From Patiria miniata (taxonomy: Eukaryota > Echinodermata > Asteroidea > Valvatida > Asterinidae), in contig NW_024037067.1 of NCBI RefSeq assembly GCF_015706575.1, forward strand, positions 2,525,371-2,589,370: 64,000 bases of DNA, written 5' to 3'. Below the pieces are notes generated by a model, which had not been told where the DNA came from, did no database searches, and saw only the letters and a program-made list of their open reading frames with translations. This document shows, one piece after another, positions 1-10,721 of this stretch (position 1 is the first letter of the stretch; each line of letters opens with the position of its first letter). The position numbers and the translations under genes were made by a program.

Positions 1-250
1 GTCCAACTATGTATGAAGTCTAAAGTCGATCGGATTTACGAAGGTGCCAAAGTGGAGTGTTTTAAAGTGTGTACAAAACATATGGGGAAAAATGCATCTT
101 TAATGTGACGTAACCCGACACCTGATGACGTCACGATCACGAATTTCTGCTAGGACCATCTGTGGGTGATGGTCTAAGTATGTACCAAGTCTTAAGTTGA
201 TCGGATATAAGAAAGTGCCAAAGTGTACTGGTGGAAGAAAAACGTGTACA
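1..250. repeat. Two diverged copies of a dispersed repeat module
   Basis: Two blocks resemble each other: a stretch around 1-95 and one around 170-262 share a TATGTA-AAGTC/T-AAGT-GATCGGAT core, a GTGCCAAAGTG core and a GTGTACAAA-CATATGG core. Between them lies TGATGACGTCACGATCACG, linking this stretch to the TGACGTCA family further right. No coding potential is seen. It is probably the eroded left part of that repeat family. Confidence 0.5.
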
Positions 251-308
251 AACCATATGGAGAAAGAGTCTGAAAAAGGAGAAGAAAAAGAAAAAAAAAG
301 AAAAAAAA

Positions 309-412
309 AAATCTTAACGAAAACAAGAGCTGTTTTGGTGTGTACACCGAAACAGCTAAAAAAATCTTAACGAAAACAAGAGCTGTTTCGGTGGGTCACC
401 GAAACAGCTAAA
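309..412. repeat. Tandem pair of hairpin-forming repeats (AGCTGTTTCGGTG)
   Basis: A unit of about 53 bp starting AAAATCTTAACGAAAACAAG occurs twice in tandem. Each unit ends in an inverted repeat: 328-340 pairs with 345-357 around a 4-nt loop (one G/T pair), and 381-393 pairs perfectly with 397-409 (13-bp stem AGCTGTTTCGGTG, 3-nt loop). A related CCGAAACAGC string recurs near 1740 and 7925. The function is unknown; it may be the terminal hairpin of a non-autonomous element. Confidence 0.65.
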
Positions 413-420
413 AAGTCTAC

Positions 421-1180
421 TCTGATCCAGAATAAGGCCAATTTTGGACCAGTGCAACCATTGTTTCACATAGTGGAAATATCTATGAAAGTCATTAACT
501 TTCTCCAAGTTTAACTACAATAAAACAATACTTCCTGAAATCAAAGTCAAACAAACTAACATCTATATTAATCTTTACAATTTCCACTTCTGTTTGTATG
601 TGAAAACTAAGGATAAGATGTAAATAAAAGTAACTTTTCCTACCTGAAATGGAGAGGGAACAGAAGAAACAGCAGCTTAGTTGGTGGGAAAATAGCACCA
701 AGGCATGTTAGGCCACACCACCCCAACCGCTGCACCCTCTGGGCTCAGGGGTCAGTCCACTTTCAAGTAGGGGTTACCAGGGTAGAGCAAATATTTAACT
801 TTAAGTGTGAAGGAGACCTGTTGGTTAAATTTGTTTAATGTACAAAAAGAGATCTATAAATTAGGGGGCCTCATTTACATCATGCCACATTTTTATAAGG
901 GATTGAAATCTTCAAGGTTATATGGGATTGAAATTCTTAGGTCACAATAATTTTAATTTTTCGATATGTAAATTGCAATGGACATGTTTTTAACAGTATG
1001 CTTTGTATGCTGATCTGTAAAAGTCATTGTTCATGTTTTAATGTTTTTGTTTGTGTGTGTAAATTGTAATGGTGATTGTTGTCAAATAATTTGTTGATTT
1101 GGTGTTAAATAGTTTATTATTTTGTTAAATCCATTGCAATTCAGTTTTTTAACAAATTAAAATGAAAATGAAATAATTTG
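421..1180. other. No gene seen; AT-rich spacer
   Basis: Only short open frames without recognisable domains occur here. The sequence is AT-rich unique-looking DNA leading into the repeat array at about 1181. I see no RNA gene, splice-site pattern or terminal repeat. Confidence 0.5.
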
Positions 1181-2444
1181 AAGGCCTATATCTCCATAAC
1201 TACAGGTCCGATTGGGTTGAAACTTGGTATGTATCTAAACCGGGATGTGTTATAGATGAAAATTTAAGTGACGTCACGATGACGTTATCACGTGACATGT
1301 GACGTCATATTAAATGTGCATATTTTTAAAAGGCCAATATCTACAGAACTACGTACAAGTCTGATTGGGTTGAAACTTGGTATGTACCTAAACTGGGATG
1401 TGTTATAGATAAACATTGAAGTGATGTCACGATGACGTCATCACGTGATATGTGACGTCATATCAAAATTGCACATTTTGAAGGCCAATATCTACAGAAC
1501 TACAAGTGTGATTGTGTTTAAACTTAGTATGTACCTAGACCGGAATGTGTTATAGATGTTAATTGATGTGACGTCATCATGACGTCATCACGTGACATGT
1601 GACGTCATAATTCAAAGCCCTATGAGAATGTAATCACATATGACATTATATGCATGCATTTTATTATAAACAGAACTCCTTCCTTGATGGAATGTTTACA
1701 TGTACTTGAAACTTTACTTGTCACATGTCACAAAAAGTTACCGAAACAGCCCTATGTTTGTCCACAAACATACTTGACATAAATCTAGTTTTTTTTTTCT
1801 TGTTTTTTTTCTTGTTTTTTTTTCAGCCATTCCTCATAGCATTTGTACACATTTTTACAGAGAAGGCACTTTGGGCAATAAAATCAATCCGATTGACTTC
1901 ATACTTGGCACACACTTAGACCAGCATCTGAAGTTGTGTGACGAACATTGACGTCATCATTACGTCATCACGAGTCACGTGACGTCACATAATATGCGAT
2001 TTTTCTATTGTGACCATTTTCTAGCAGAATTCGGCTAGATCTGACAGATTGGGCTATATCTCCAGAACTACAGGTCATATTGGGTTGAAAGTTGGTATGT
2101 ACCTAGACTGAGATGTCTTATAGATGAAAATTAACTTAACGTCATGATGACGTTATCACGTGACATATGACGTCATATAAAATAAACATACATGTATTTT
2201 GAAGGCCTTTATCTCCAGAACTGCAAGTCCAATTGGGTTAAAACTTGGTATGTACCTCAACCGGGAAGTGTTACAGATGAAAATGAAGTGACGTCACGAT
2301 GACGTCATCACGTGACATGTGACGTCACATTAAAAGTGCAGATTTTAAAGACCTATATCTACAGAACTACAGGTCCGATTTGGTTGAAAGTTGGTCTGTA
2401 TCTAGACTGGGATGTGTTATAGATGAAAATTGAAGTGACGTCAC
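1181..2444 (+). repeat. Tandem/dispersed TGACGTCA repeat array, left part
   Basis: Units of about 150 bp begin with GGCCTATATCTCCATAACTA-type sequence, continue through GATTGGGTTGAAACTTGGTA and GATGTGTTATAGATGAAAAT, and end in a block of TGACGTCA palindromes with a CACGTG. Units start near 1181, 1330, 1483, 1870 (divergent), 2048, 2196 and 2347. The unit ending near 2327 has exact TGACGTCA at 2289, 2300 and 2320, plus CACGTG at 2309. TGACGTCA is the CREB/ATF site and CACGTG an E-box; whether they are bound is unknown. The last unit is cut at 2444 by an LTR element and resumes at 7469. Confidence 0.85.
1620..1850 (+). repeat. Conserved end module of the TGACGTCA family (copy 1)
   Basis: A stretch reading CCCTATGAGAATGTAATCAC, then TTTATTATAAACAGAACT, then CACATGTCACAAAAA, then CCGAAACAGC and CCACAAACAT recurs at 7800-7985 and 32930-33090. 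It always follows a TGACGTCA unit, so it probably marks one end or a fixed segment of the repeat family. A T-rich run follows at about 1790-1825. Confidence 0.6.
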
Positions 2445-2628
2445 CGCCAGTAGTAATGATTACGCCCTCTTGGGTTCGTGACCTTCGACCTTTTTGGTCT
2501 TCGTTCTATCGTTTATCGCTCAATGTGCGTTCTAGCCTTTGTTCATTAAAGTCTCCCATTATGCCCGATAAGTTGATTACAGTTGCGGTTATTGTGTGTG
2601 TTGGATTGAACTCTTGTCCCTACTGGCG
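2445..2628 (+). repeat. 5' LTR of the short-LTR element
   Basis: It matches 7286-7468 base for base apart from a handful of differences. It starts CGCCAGTAG and ends CTACTGGCG, a 9-bp inverted repeat in place of the usual TG...CA. Sequence starting TGGTGGCAG follows directly and could serve as the primer-binding site. Confidence 0.85.
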
Positions 2629-2808
2629 TGGTGGCAGTGTTTTGAGACGAATCTTCACCGTAGAAAGTGTGGAAAAAGTGCTTCAAACCTCGGACAAACC
2701 GGACACATACGGTACATAGCCATTCACGTACACGATGAATGACTGTACAGTTATACATACAATTGAGTACATCGTCTTGTCATCCAGTGGTTATTTTCGG
2801 AGTGCACT

Positions 2809-3882
2809 ATGGCATCCACGCACCGCGCACCGAAGCAGTGGTGCTTGAGCAAGGTAGAAACAGTAAACACTTTGAAGAACTGGCAGCAAAACCTTCAATA
2901 TACACTCTCACTTGATTCCAACTTTGCTCCATTCTTAGTGGAGGGCTGTCAGTGGGGGAAGAAAATTAAAACGGCCTCCCTACGAGGTTTCCAGGATGAC
3001 AATGACACAGTCCCAGTGGACAAATGCAAAACTGCTTAGCAAAAAGTAACTATGCTTGAGCTAATGTTGGGGCAAATCGCCAATTATTGCCCCGTGATAT
3101 CCAGAAATACCATTATGAAGAACTCAACCTCAGTACAGACCATATGGCAAGTCATACGCCTACACTTTGGCTTTCAATCAACTGGCGCCCACTTTATTGA
3201 CTTTTCTGACATCCACCTCTGCCCAGATGAGCGACCAGAAGACCTGTATCAGCGCCTCGTGGCATTTGCAGAGGACAATTTACTTCGCTCGGACAGCGGA
3301 ATTTCCCATCATGGCCAGCCAGTTACTGAGGATGAGGAACTGTCTCCCTCCCTAGAGAACTTTATCGTCCTAACATGGTTGCGTCTGATACATACCAGTC
3401 TGCCAAAGTTAGTGAAGCAGCGATACGGTACAGAGCTCCGGTCACGCACACTCGCCTCCATCAAGCCTGAGATATCACAAGCCCTTGACTCGCTCCTGGA
3501 GGAAGTTCATACCTCCGATCGTACAGCAACCTCACGCCCTCCCCCTTCACGCCCGTCTTTCGGCTCGCAACCCAGGTCCGAACTAGGTCATTCACAACGA
3601 CGCCCCTCTCGTTCCCAAAAGTCATGCCCCATCTGCAAACAGGTTGGACGGAACAGTTCAAATCACTTCCTGAGCGAGTGCCCTCACCTCCCCGAGCAGG
3701 ACCGACGCTTTATCCTGAAAGCCCGTCAAATCGCCAACATCCTGGACAACAGCCCAGAAGATGAGCCCCAAGTAGTCAATGAGGATGAGGAGAGCCCTGA
3801 CACGAACAAGAGGGACAATCCCTCCGCCTTCAGAGTCCAGACACGACATTCCCTGTACTTGGACATCACACCATCCGCATAA
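2809..3882 (+). pseudogene. gag-like region of the short-LTR element
   Basis: Open frames at 2809-3039 and 3052-3882 encode a gag-like protein. The second ends in a Pro/Ser/Arg-rich stretch and a zinc-knuckle-like motif CX2CX9HX4C (about 3631-3690), followed by an acidic tail. This placement, upstream of protease and reverse transcriptase, is the usual position of gag. It is a fossil copy and is not read as an intact gene. Confidence 0.65.
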
Positions 3883-4470
3883 CCATCAATAGTGGAGCCA
3901 CAGGAAACATGATCCGTGCCTCCACTGCAAAGCGCCTAGGGGCTACAATAAAGGAAAGCTCCCAGTCTGCACATCAAGCAGATGGTTCATCCCCACTCAC
4001 AGTAATGGGCGAGACACGCCTCACACTCTCTCGTGATGGCCGCGAGTTCTGCTTCGAAGCCCTAGCGGACGGAACCTCGATGTCGGTGCACTTGGTGGTA
4101 CACCTTTTATGGAGACAAATGATTTGGCCGTTCGACCAGCCAAGCGCCTCATCTCCCTCGCAGATGGAACCACCTTCCTCTACGGCTCACTAACGGACCA
4201 ACGCAGGCCTCATAGCGTCCGCCGTGCACATGTACTTCGTGCCCCTGCCAGCTCCACCACTGCCTGGCCAGGAGAATTCATTGAGGTACAACTCCCCAAG
4301 GACATATCGTCATCGGACAGCACTTTCGCCCTTGAGCCCCGCACTGATTCCCCTAGCACCAATATGGCTGACCCTGCTCAACTCTGGCCTCCCCCGGACA
4401 TAATTGACAGCATGGCAGGGAAGATCCGCATTCCTAACTTGACTACGGAGCCACGTGTACTGAAATGACA
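3882..4470 (+). pseudogene. Protease-like region of the short-LTR element
   Basis: The interval between gag and reverse transcriptase holds overlapping frames (3909-4193, 4109-4468) with an SGAT-type aspartic-protease-like start near 3890 and a following hydrophobic stretch. Assignment is mainly by position between gag and reverse transcriptase. Fossil copy. Confidence 0.45.
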
Positions 4471-4632
4471 TGAACACTTCTGTCAAGTCCGCCCTGTGTT
4501 CATACCTACCCCACCCCACGACAAAACAAGTGAGCGCGGTACCAGCCAGAGCTGACCAGAAAAGCAACTGCCCCGGCCGGCCCCACACCCAAACTAGTCT
4601 CCCTTGACCCAGACAACATACTTCCTAACGAA

Positions 4633-5772
4633 ATGAAAGCTGCTTTCCAGTCCCTCAACCAGGAGTTTGATGAGGTCTTCAACCCGGTATTCAATAGTTA
4701 TAATGGCAGTGCTGGACACTTTGAAGCTGTCATCAACATGGGACCCGTCCAGCCCCCACAGTATTCAAAGGACAAACTGCAGGAGCTTCAACACAAATTT
4801 GACGATCTTGAACAAAAGGGTGTCTTTGCACGTCCAGAAGAAGTAGGCATCACAGTCGAATACCTCAACCCCTCCTTTCTCATCAAGAAGTCAAATGGTG
4901 GCTTTCGATTAGTCACGGCCTTTGCCAATGTTGGCCGCTATAGCAAGCCACAGCCTGCCCTCATGCCTGATGTCAACTCCACCCTGCAACAAATCGCACA
5001 GTGGAAACACATTATTGCCACTGACCTCACCAACGTCTTGTACCAAATCCCCCTATCCCGCGACTCCATGAAGTACTGCGGAGTAGCCACCCCTTTCTGC
5101 GGAGTTCGTGTCTACACCAGGTCAGCAATGGGCATGCCGGGCTCAGAAACTGCACTTGAAGAGCTTATTTGCCGCGTGCTGGGTGACCAGCTGAAGGAGG
5201 GCATTGTAGCCAAGATCGCAGATGATCTGTATTGTGGTGGCAACACTCACAATGAGCTGTTACATAATTGGAGGCGGGTCCTGCATACCCTGTACAAATG
5301 CGATCTTCCCCTCTCTGCCAAAAAGACTGTCATCTGCCCAAAGACGACCACCATACTCGGATGGGTTTGGTCACTGGGAACACTCCGTGGGAGTCCTCAT
5401 CGCGTCGCAACCCTTGCATCATGCTCCATCCCTGAGAAAGTCGCAGGCCTGCGTTCTTTCATCGGGGCATACAAAGTCCTTGCCTACGTCCTTCCTAACT
5501 GTGCCTCCATCATATCACCCCTAGATCGGTTGATCACCTTCAATGGACTGACGACACTCGCACCGCCTTCTCCAATGCTCAGGGTTCCCTCTCTAAAGCT
5601 CGTACGGTCACTTTACCTCGCCCAGATGACCAGTTATGGATTGTCACAGATGGAGCTGTCAAGAATCATGGCATTGGTGCAACTATGTATGTCACACGCC
5701 ATGGTACGCTGCTCCTTGCCGGCTTCTTCAGTGCCAAACTCCGTGGGCCAACTTGGCTCCCGTGTGAAGTAG
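4633..5772 (+). pseudogene. Reverse transcriptase / RNase H region of the short-LTR element
   Basis: A 379-residue frame carries recognisable reverse transcriptase blocks: [43 protein letters not shown], an IADDLYCGG catalytic block and a LGWVWS block, then the connection SFIGAYKVL. Frames to about 6000 continue into an RNase H-like stretch ([16 protein letters not shown]-like). Similar reverse transcriptases are common in cnidarian, amphioxus and other marine invertebrate genomes (established knowledge, from memory). Fossil copy. Confidence 0.75.
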
Positions 5773-6029
5773 AGGCCCTGTCAATTGCTGCTGCCACTAA
5801 GCACTTCACCCCATACATCACTCAGGCTACACACAAAACATCCATCCTCACCGACAGCAAACCCTGTGTTCCAGCTTATATGCCATGGGGAATTTTCCAC
5901 CAGCCCCCGTGTATCTACATTTCTGTCGACTGTCAGCCGCTTTCAAGCCACAGTCCGCCATCTCGTAGGGTCAGCAAATATCCCATCAGACTTTGCCAGT
6001 CGAAATGCCCCAGAGTGCACTGACTTTGC

Positions 6030-6985
6030 TTGCCAAATCTGCTCGTTCATGAAGCATACAGAGGATTCCATCGTCCAGCTCATCTCTACACAGGACATTG
6101 TCGCTTAGGCAAGGTGAAGCTGCCATTCACCAGTCGATCAGCCTGGGCAAACTTGCAGGCAGAGTGCACAGATTTGCGCCGTATGCATGCTTATCTTCTG
6201 CAAGGCACTCGTCCCTCCAAAAAGGTCACCAATGCCAAAGATGTCAAACGATACCTCAACGTCGCCACCATCGCCAAAGATGGGCTCCTGATCGTTTGCA
6301 GAGATGAGCCACTTGCTCCCACACAGGAGTGCATTGTAGTCCCATGACAGGTTTTGGATGGCCTCCTCACTGCCCTTCACATCCAGCTCAACCATCCATC
6401 ATGCCACCAACTCAAGTGCATTGTCCATCGTTACTTCTACGCCCTCGACATGGACAAGTCCATTGAGAAAATTTCATCTAGTTGCCACCAATGCGCTGCT
6501 CTCCGCAATGCCCCCACTACCGTAAAGCCTCAAACCACTGAAGATCCACCAGATGCTGTCGACATATCCTTCGCGGCCGACGTTATCAGTGAGAGTGTCA
6601 CGTCTTTCACAGCCACATGCTTCATAGAGGATGAACGACACACCAACCTTCGGGACGCAATTATTACCCTTTGCATTGAGTTATGCCAGTACCAGGCTTC
6701 AAGTCCCTTGTGACTGATGAGCTCCTGCAGCAGCACAGGTTGACCATTGAAATTAGCCGCATCAAGAATATCAACAAGAATCCAGTTGCCGAAAAAGCTG
6801 TCAGAGAGCTGGAAGACGAGCTCCTGCGCCAAGATCCCATGGGTGGCACCGCAACACCGCTGACTCTTGCATTAGCCACATCTTGCCTAAATTCCCGCAT
6901 ACGCTCCTGTGGTCTTTCCGCTCACGAGATGTGGTATCAATGGGATCAGTTCACAAACAACCAGATTCCCATCACAGATCCGTGA
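6030..6985 (+). pseudogene. Integrase-like region of the short-LTR element
   Basis: A histidine/cysteine zinc-binding block (HIQLNHPSCHQL followed by SSCHQCAALR at about 6375-6515) precedes a stretch resembling the catalytic core with FAADVI. A later frame (6683-6985) resembles the C-terminal half, ending [17 protein letters not shown]. Order and spacing fit a retroelement integrase after reverse transcriptase/RNase H. Fossil copy. Confidence 0.6.
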
Positions 6986-7285
6986 CTGTGTGAACACTTG
7001 TAGTGTTTAGGACAAGATATATAATGCCTTCCTATGGAGTGGCACATGTGTGGCAGAATAATCCCCAGGGCTGGAAGGCAGTCTACCCCTATGAAGGCCC
7101 ATTTTTCTTTCTTTATGTAGCAATAGATTAGATTTTGATATTACATGTTTAGCTTTTGTTTCTTGTTTCAATTGAGCGCAGCAACAAAAAGCCATATCTT
7201 CCGTTATCCTTCTAATATATTTTACTGTAAGAGGGACTCATTGTTTAGGTTCTTTGCCTTGTTTCAAAAGAGAAAAAAGAGGTAA

Positions 7286-7468
7286 CGCCAGTAGTAATGA
7301 TTACGCCCTCTTGCGTTCGTGACCTTCGACCTTTTTTGTCTTCGTTTATCGTTTATCGCTCAATGTGCGTTCTCGCCTTTGTTCATTAAAGTCTCCCATT
7401 ATACCCGATAAGTCGATTACAGTTGCGGTTATTGTGTGTGTTGGATTGAACTCTTGTCCCTTCTGGCG
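7286..7468 (+). repeat. 3' LTR of the short-LTR element
   Basis: This is a direct repeat of 2445-2628 with the same CGCCAGTAG start and a CTTCTGGCG end. It is preceded by the purine run AAAAGAGAAAAAAGAGG and followed by CACGATGACGTCATC, which continues the interrupted repeat unit. Confidence 0.85.
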
Positions 7469-7990
7469 CACGATGACGTCATCATGGGTCACGTGACGTC
7501 ACGTTTAAGATTATTAGATTTAATCTTTGAAAATCACTATAAAATCTACAGAGAGCGACCTGAACTTGATGTTTGCTGGAATGGATAGAATAATCCAGGG
7601 TCTTCATTTTTATATTATGTGCAAAATCATGTGACCCTTCCTTCCGGTTGAAACCAGAAGTGGCTTGTAATTTATAATTGGTGAAAGATGTGAACTTGCT
7701 TTCAACAATGTATGCTCTGGCTAAGTTGTTCTTTACCATAAAATTATTGTTATACATAAAAATTGATGTGACGTCATCACGTGACATGTGACGTCATAAT
7801 TCAAAGCCCTATGAGAATGTAATCACATATTATATGCCACCATTTATTATAAACAGAACTACACATCCTTCCTTGACGTAACTTATACTTGAAACTTTAC
7901 ATGTCACATGTCACAAAAAAATTACCGAAACAGCCCTGTGTGTGTCCACAAACATAAATCTAGGTTTATATGAATTTTTGAATTTTTGGA
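7469..7990 (+). repeat. TGACGTCA repeat array, right part after the LTR insertion
   Basis: The interrupted unit resumes with CACGATGACGTCATC and a GGGTCACGTGACGTCACG block. It is followed by a segment (7540-7740) that closely matches 31900-32500, including ATCATGTGACCCTTCCTTCC and AAGATGTGAACTTGCTTTCA. Another TGACGTCA block (7765-7797) and the conserved end module (7800-7985) follow. Confidence 0.8.
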
Positions 7991-8063
7991 CCTTTAAAAG
8001 CCATATCTCACGAACGCAACATGCTAAATTCAAAATTCTTTTTGTATTATGTTTGTTAGGTAA

Positions 8064-8356
8064 TAGGTATACATGGGCGTCGCGAGGGGGGGGGGCAAGG
8101 GGGGGACTTGCCCCCCCTGGAAAAGCAAAAAAAAAAAAAAAAAAAAGGAAGAAAAAAAAGAAAAGAAAAAAAAAGAAAAAGAGGCGCGAAGACAAAGTGG
8201 TGTAAATTTAATGAGTTGGGGGGGGGGGGACAAAATGTCCCTGCCCCCCTCTAAAACTGATAAATCGAGAATGTGTTGAGAAATACAAGCATTTTTCGGC
8301 AAAATTTTTTTTTGCCCCCCTCTAGAAAAAATCCTGGCGACGCCCATGTAGGTATA
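8064..8356. mobile_element. hAT-like MITE with 8-bp target duplication (8072-8348)
   Basis: Exact 8-bp direct repeats TAGGTATA flank the element at 8064-8071 and 8349-8356. Its ends are inverted: CATGGGCGTCGCGAGG on the left and CCTGGCGACGCCCATG on the right. The 277-bp interior is a G-rich run, an A-rich run, a second G-rich run and a C-rich right end, with no coding capacity. Eight-base duplications are typical of hAT transposons, so a non-autonomous hAT is the best guess. Confidence 0.85.
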
Positions 8357-8718
8357 TAAACATGAAGAAAATCAAATACCGTTTCTTGATTCATTTTGAG
8401 AGAGATGACTTTTAGAACGCTGAGAGTAATTTATCTTAACAGTTAACACGTGAAACTATCTATCTGTATAAAAATAACGGTTGAGATTTCATTTAATTAA
8501 TTTATGTGTTTTGGGACTACATGTTCATGTACGAGGAACATCACAGGTGTTGATAAAAAAGGTTTGAATCAATTGGATTTTGGCATCCGTAACTGTCTAC
8601 ATGGGGAATAGTTCAAAGTCGTTGCTGACTCAAGTCAGATTTACTTAGTTAGTCGATATGAAATCCTAAAAAAAAAAACCACTTATTTTACATCTTTCAA
8701 GAAGCGTGACAAATTTCC
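8357..8718. other. Spacer with one arm of a 75-bp direct repeat
   Basis: No gene is seen. The stretch 8635-8699 (ending CCACTTATTTTACATCTTTC) is repeated at about 16318-16390 on the other side of DIRS-A. Confidence 0.5.
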
Positions 8719-8935
8719 CCCCCACAGAAGTGTGGTGGGATGAAGGATGAAGCTCTTGTTATCGAACTAGTGGGGAGGAGGGAGGGATGCTCTACAGGTA
8801 AGTATCGCTCGTAGACTCCCACCACACTTCTGTGGGGAGAAAGTCTACTTCACTCACTTACCTGTAGAGCCACTACATTTGCATAGAGTAGCACCGCCTT
8901 AAGGTGGTGGGCAGTGAGATATGTGTATTGTAAGT
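8719..8935. repeat. Terminal inverted repeats of DIRS-A
   Basis: CCCCACAGAAGTGTGGTGGG at 8720 is the exact inverse of CCCACCACACTTCTGTGGGG ending near 8836. Between and beyond them lie CTACAGGTAAGT (about 8791) and its inverse ACTTACCTGTAG (about 8858). Copies B and C carry the same arrangement. Confidence 0.75.
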
Positions 8936-9079
8936 TCTAGTTTAATTAGTATGGAAGTATATATATAGACAATATAAACTCCCTGTAAGCTCTATGTGTA
9001 TATACATGTAATAGTCAACCCTTAAACATTAATTAGGGAACTACTATGAAAACTAGTAAAGAATTAAGCATTGGATGGG

Positions 9080-10274
9080 ACTCACCAAGTCAAATCCAAT
9101 GTTAAGGTCTTTCTTCTGTAGTTTTGACGGCAGATTTTCTGGCTGCCGTCAGGACTGTGCATCCAGGTCTTCCCTCAGACTGCAATACATCTTTCAGGTA
9201 GCAGGCCGAGAATGTGTTTGGAAACCCCTTTAAAGAAGGCCCAGGATGTTGCAACCGCTCGAACATCATGTGCCCGAATGTCCGATCGGGACTGACTTGG
9301 CCAGTGGTTTGCTGCCGACTTAATAGCTGTCACAATCCAACGTGTGATTGTGTCTTGAGATGCTGGTCGATGAGGTAATGTAGACGTAATAAATAGCTGT
9401 TTTGTCTGACCCCTTGAGTGTTTTGTTCGGTCAACATATCATTTCAGAGCTCGTACTGGACACCACATCTTGTCTGATGGGATGGAGGAAAGCGATTTTA
9501 TTTTCTGGGAGAAATATATCCGGTGGTTGAAAGGAAGCGGATTGATTTTTTGTCAGGAATTCAGAATTGGGGATCAATCGCACCCAATTTGGTTCCCACC
9601 GCACGTGGCCATCTTCTACTGTGAGCTCATGTAGTTCACTGCGACGTCTGGCAGTTGCTACAGCTAGCAAAAATACCACTTTTATTAACAGGTGTAATAG
9701 TGAAGCCTGACTCAAGGGTTCATACGGGGCCTTTGAAAGACTAGCAAGAACATGAGTAAGGTCCCAGGAAGGTAAAAGTTTATGTGTGGGAGGTCTTGTT
9801 ATAAACATCCCTCGTAACAGATGGCCAATGGCTGTATTGTTGGATACTGATGAACCGTTGGGAAAGCCTTTGTGGATCGCCGCAATAGCTGACCTATAAT
9901 TTTTTTATTGTGGCTATCGTTATCTTAGACTCGAAGAGGTAAACCAGAAAATCCCCAATATTTGTTACAGAAGTATTGGTGGGATCGATAGAGTGCCGTT
10001 TACACCATTTATAGAAATGGTGTAATCTGCTATTATAGACAGTCCTTGTTGAGGGCCTTCGACTCTGTGCTGCAATGTCAGCAGCCTTTCCTGAAAGGCC
10101 CGCTGCTGTAAGGGATCTCTGGACAATGTCCAGCAAGTCAGGTGGAGATCTGTCGGGGCTGGATGAATGAATCCCGACACCGGCTGAAACAGCAGATCTG
10201 GTCTGTGAGGTAATACTACCGGCTGATGTATCAGAAGTTTCACAAGTCTTGTGAACCATGGCTGACGTGGCCAA
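9080..10274 (-). pseudogene. Tyrosine recombinase region of DIRS-A
   Basis: Minus-strand frames 9894-10274 and 9431-9808 match the recombinase of copy C. Visible blocks are RRPSTRTVYNSRLHHFYKWC (N-terminal DNA-binding part) and LAVATARRRSELHELTVE, which contains the first catalytic arginine region. The remainder towards 9080 aligns at DNA level with the His-x-x-Arg part of copy C. Fossil copy. Confidence 0.7.
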
Positions 10275-10534
10275 AAAGGGCCATGAGGAGAAGTTTGCAT
10301 TTCTCCTGCTCCACCTTGGCTAGAACTCGGGAGACCAGAGATATGGGAGGAAAGGCATAAGCCAGCATGCCGTCCCATCGGATTGACAGTGCATCTATGT
10401 GCCATGCTCGAGGACTGGGCGTTCGAGAACAGAACACTGGTACAGTACAGTGCAATTGAAAGTTAACCCTGAAAGGGGGAAACATTTTCACACTTTTTCC
10501 ACTCTCAAGAACTGAATATTCATTACACAAAATG

Positions 10535-10715
10535 TGAAAAGTTTTCCCCTTAGTGTGAACAGTTTTCACACATTTTTCACCAAAGTGGGAAAAAAATTTG
10601 CACCTTTTTCACACAAGTGGGAAAAATTTTCACACCTTTTTCACACAAGTTGGAAATTTTTTTACACCTTTTTCACACAAGTGGGAAACATTTTTCACAC
10701 CTTTGAAAACTGAAA
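10535..10715 (+). repeat. Subterminal array, left end of the Tc1-type element
   Basis: A unit of about 32 bp (GTGGGAAAAATTTTCACACC plus TTTTTCACACAA) repeats about four times with small changes. Because the unit combines GGGAAA and TTTCACAC, the single strand could fold back. Such arrays close to the ends may be transposase-binding sites (inference). Confidence 0.65.
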
Positions 10716-10721
10716 TTACAT

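Larger units (their letters stand above)
2445..7468 (+). mobile_element. LTR retrotransposon with short LTRs (Ty3/gypsy-related), broken
   Basis: Two near-identical direct repeats of about 184 bp (2445-2628 and 7286-7468) bound a 4.7-kb interior that carries gag-, protease-, reverse transcriptase- and integrase-like regions in that order on the + strand. A purine run (about 7265-7283) sits directly before the right LTR, as a polypurine tract should. The element is inserted in a TGACGTCA repeat unit; the trinucleotide CAC flanks both ends. The LTRs differ by roughly 4-5 percent by eye, so it is fairly old. The coding interior is broken in several places. The family assignment rests on domain order and reverse transcriptase resemblance. 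Confidence 0.85.

Noticed and set aside
2423-2758. Open frames of 98 and 70 residues across the 5' LTR on both strands
   Set aside because: They lie in repeat and LTR sequence and have no domain; chance frames.
7911-8347. Several lysine- or phenylalanine-rich frames
   Set aside because: They are translations of A/T and G/C homopolymers in a MITE.
10535-10715. CRISPR-like array
   Set aside because: Units are contiguous and diverged, without spacers of even length, and lie in an animal transposon end.
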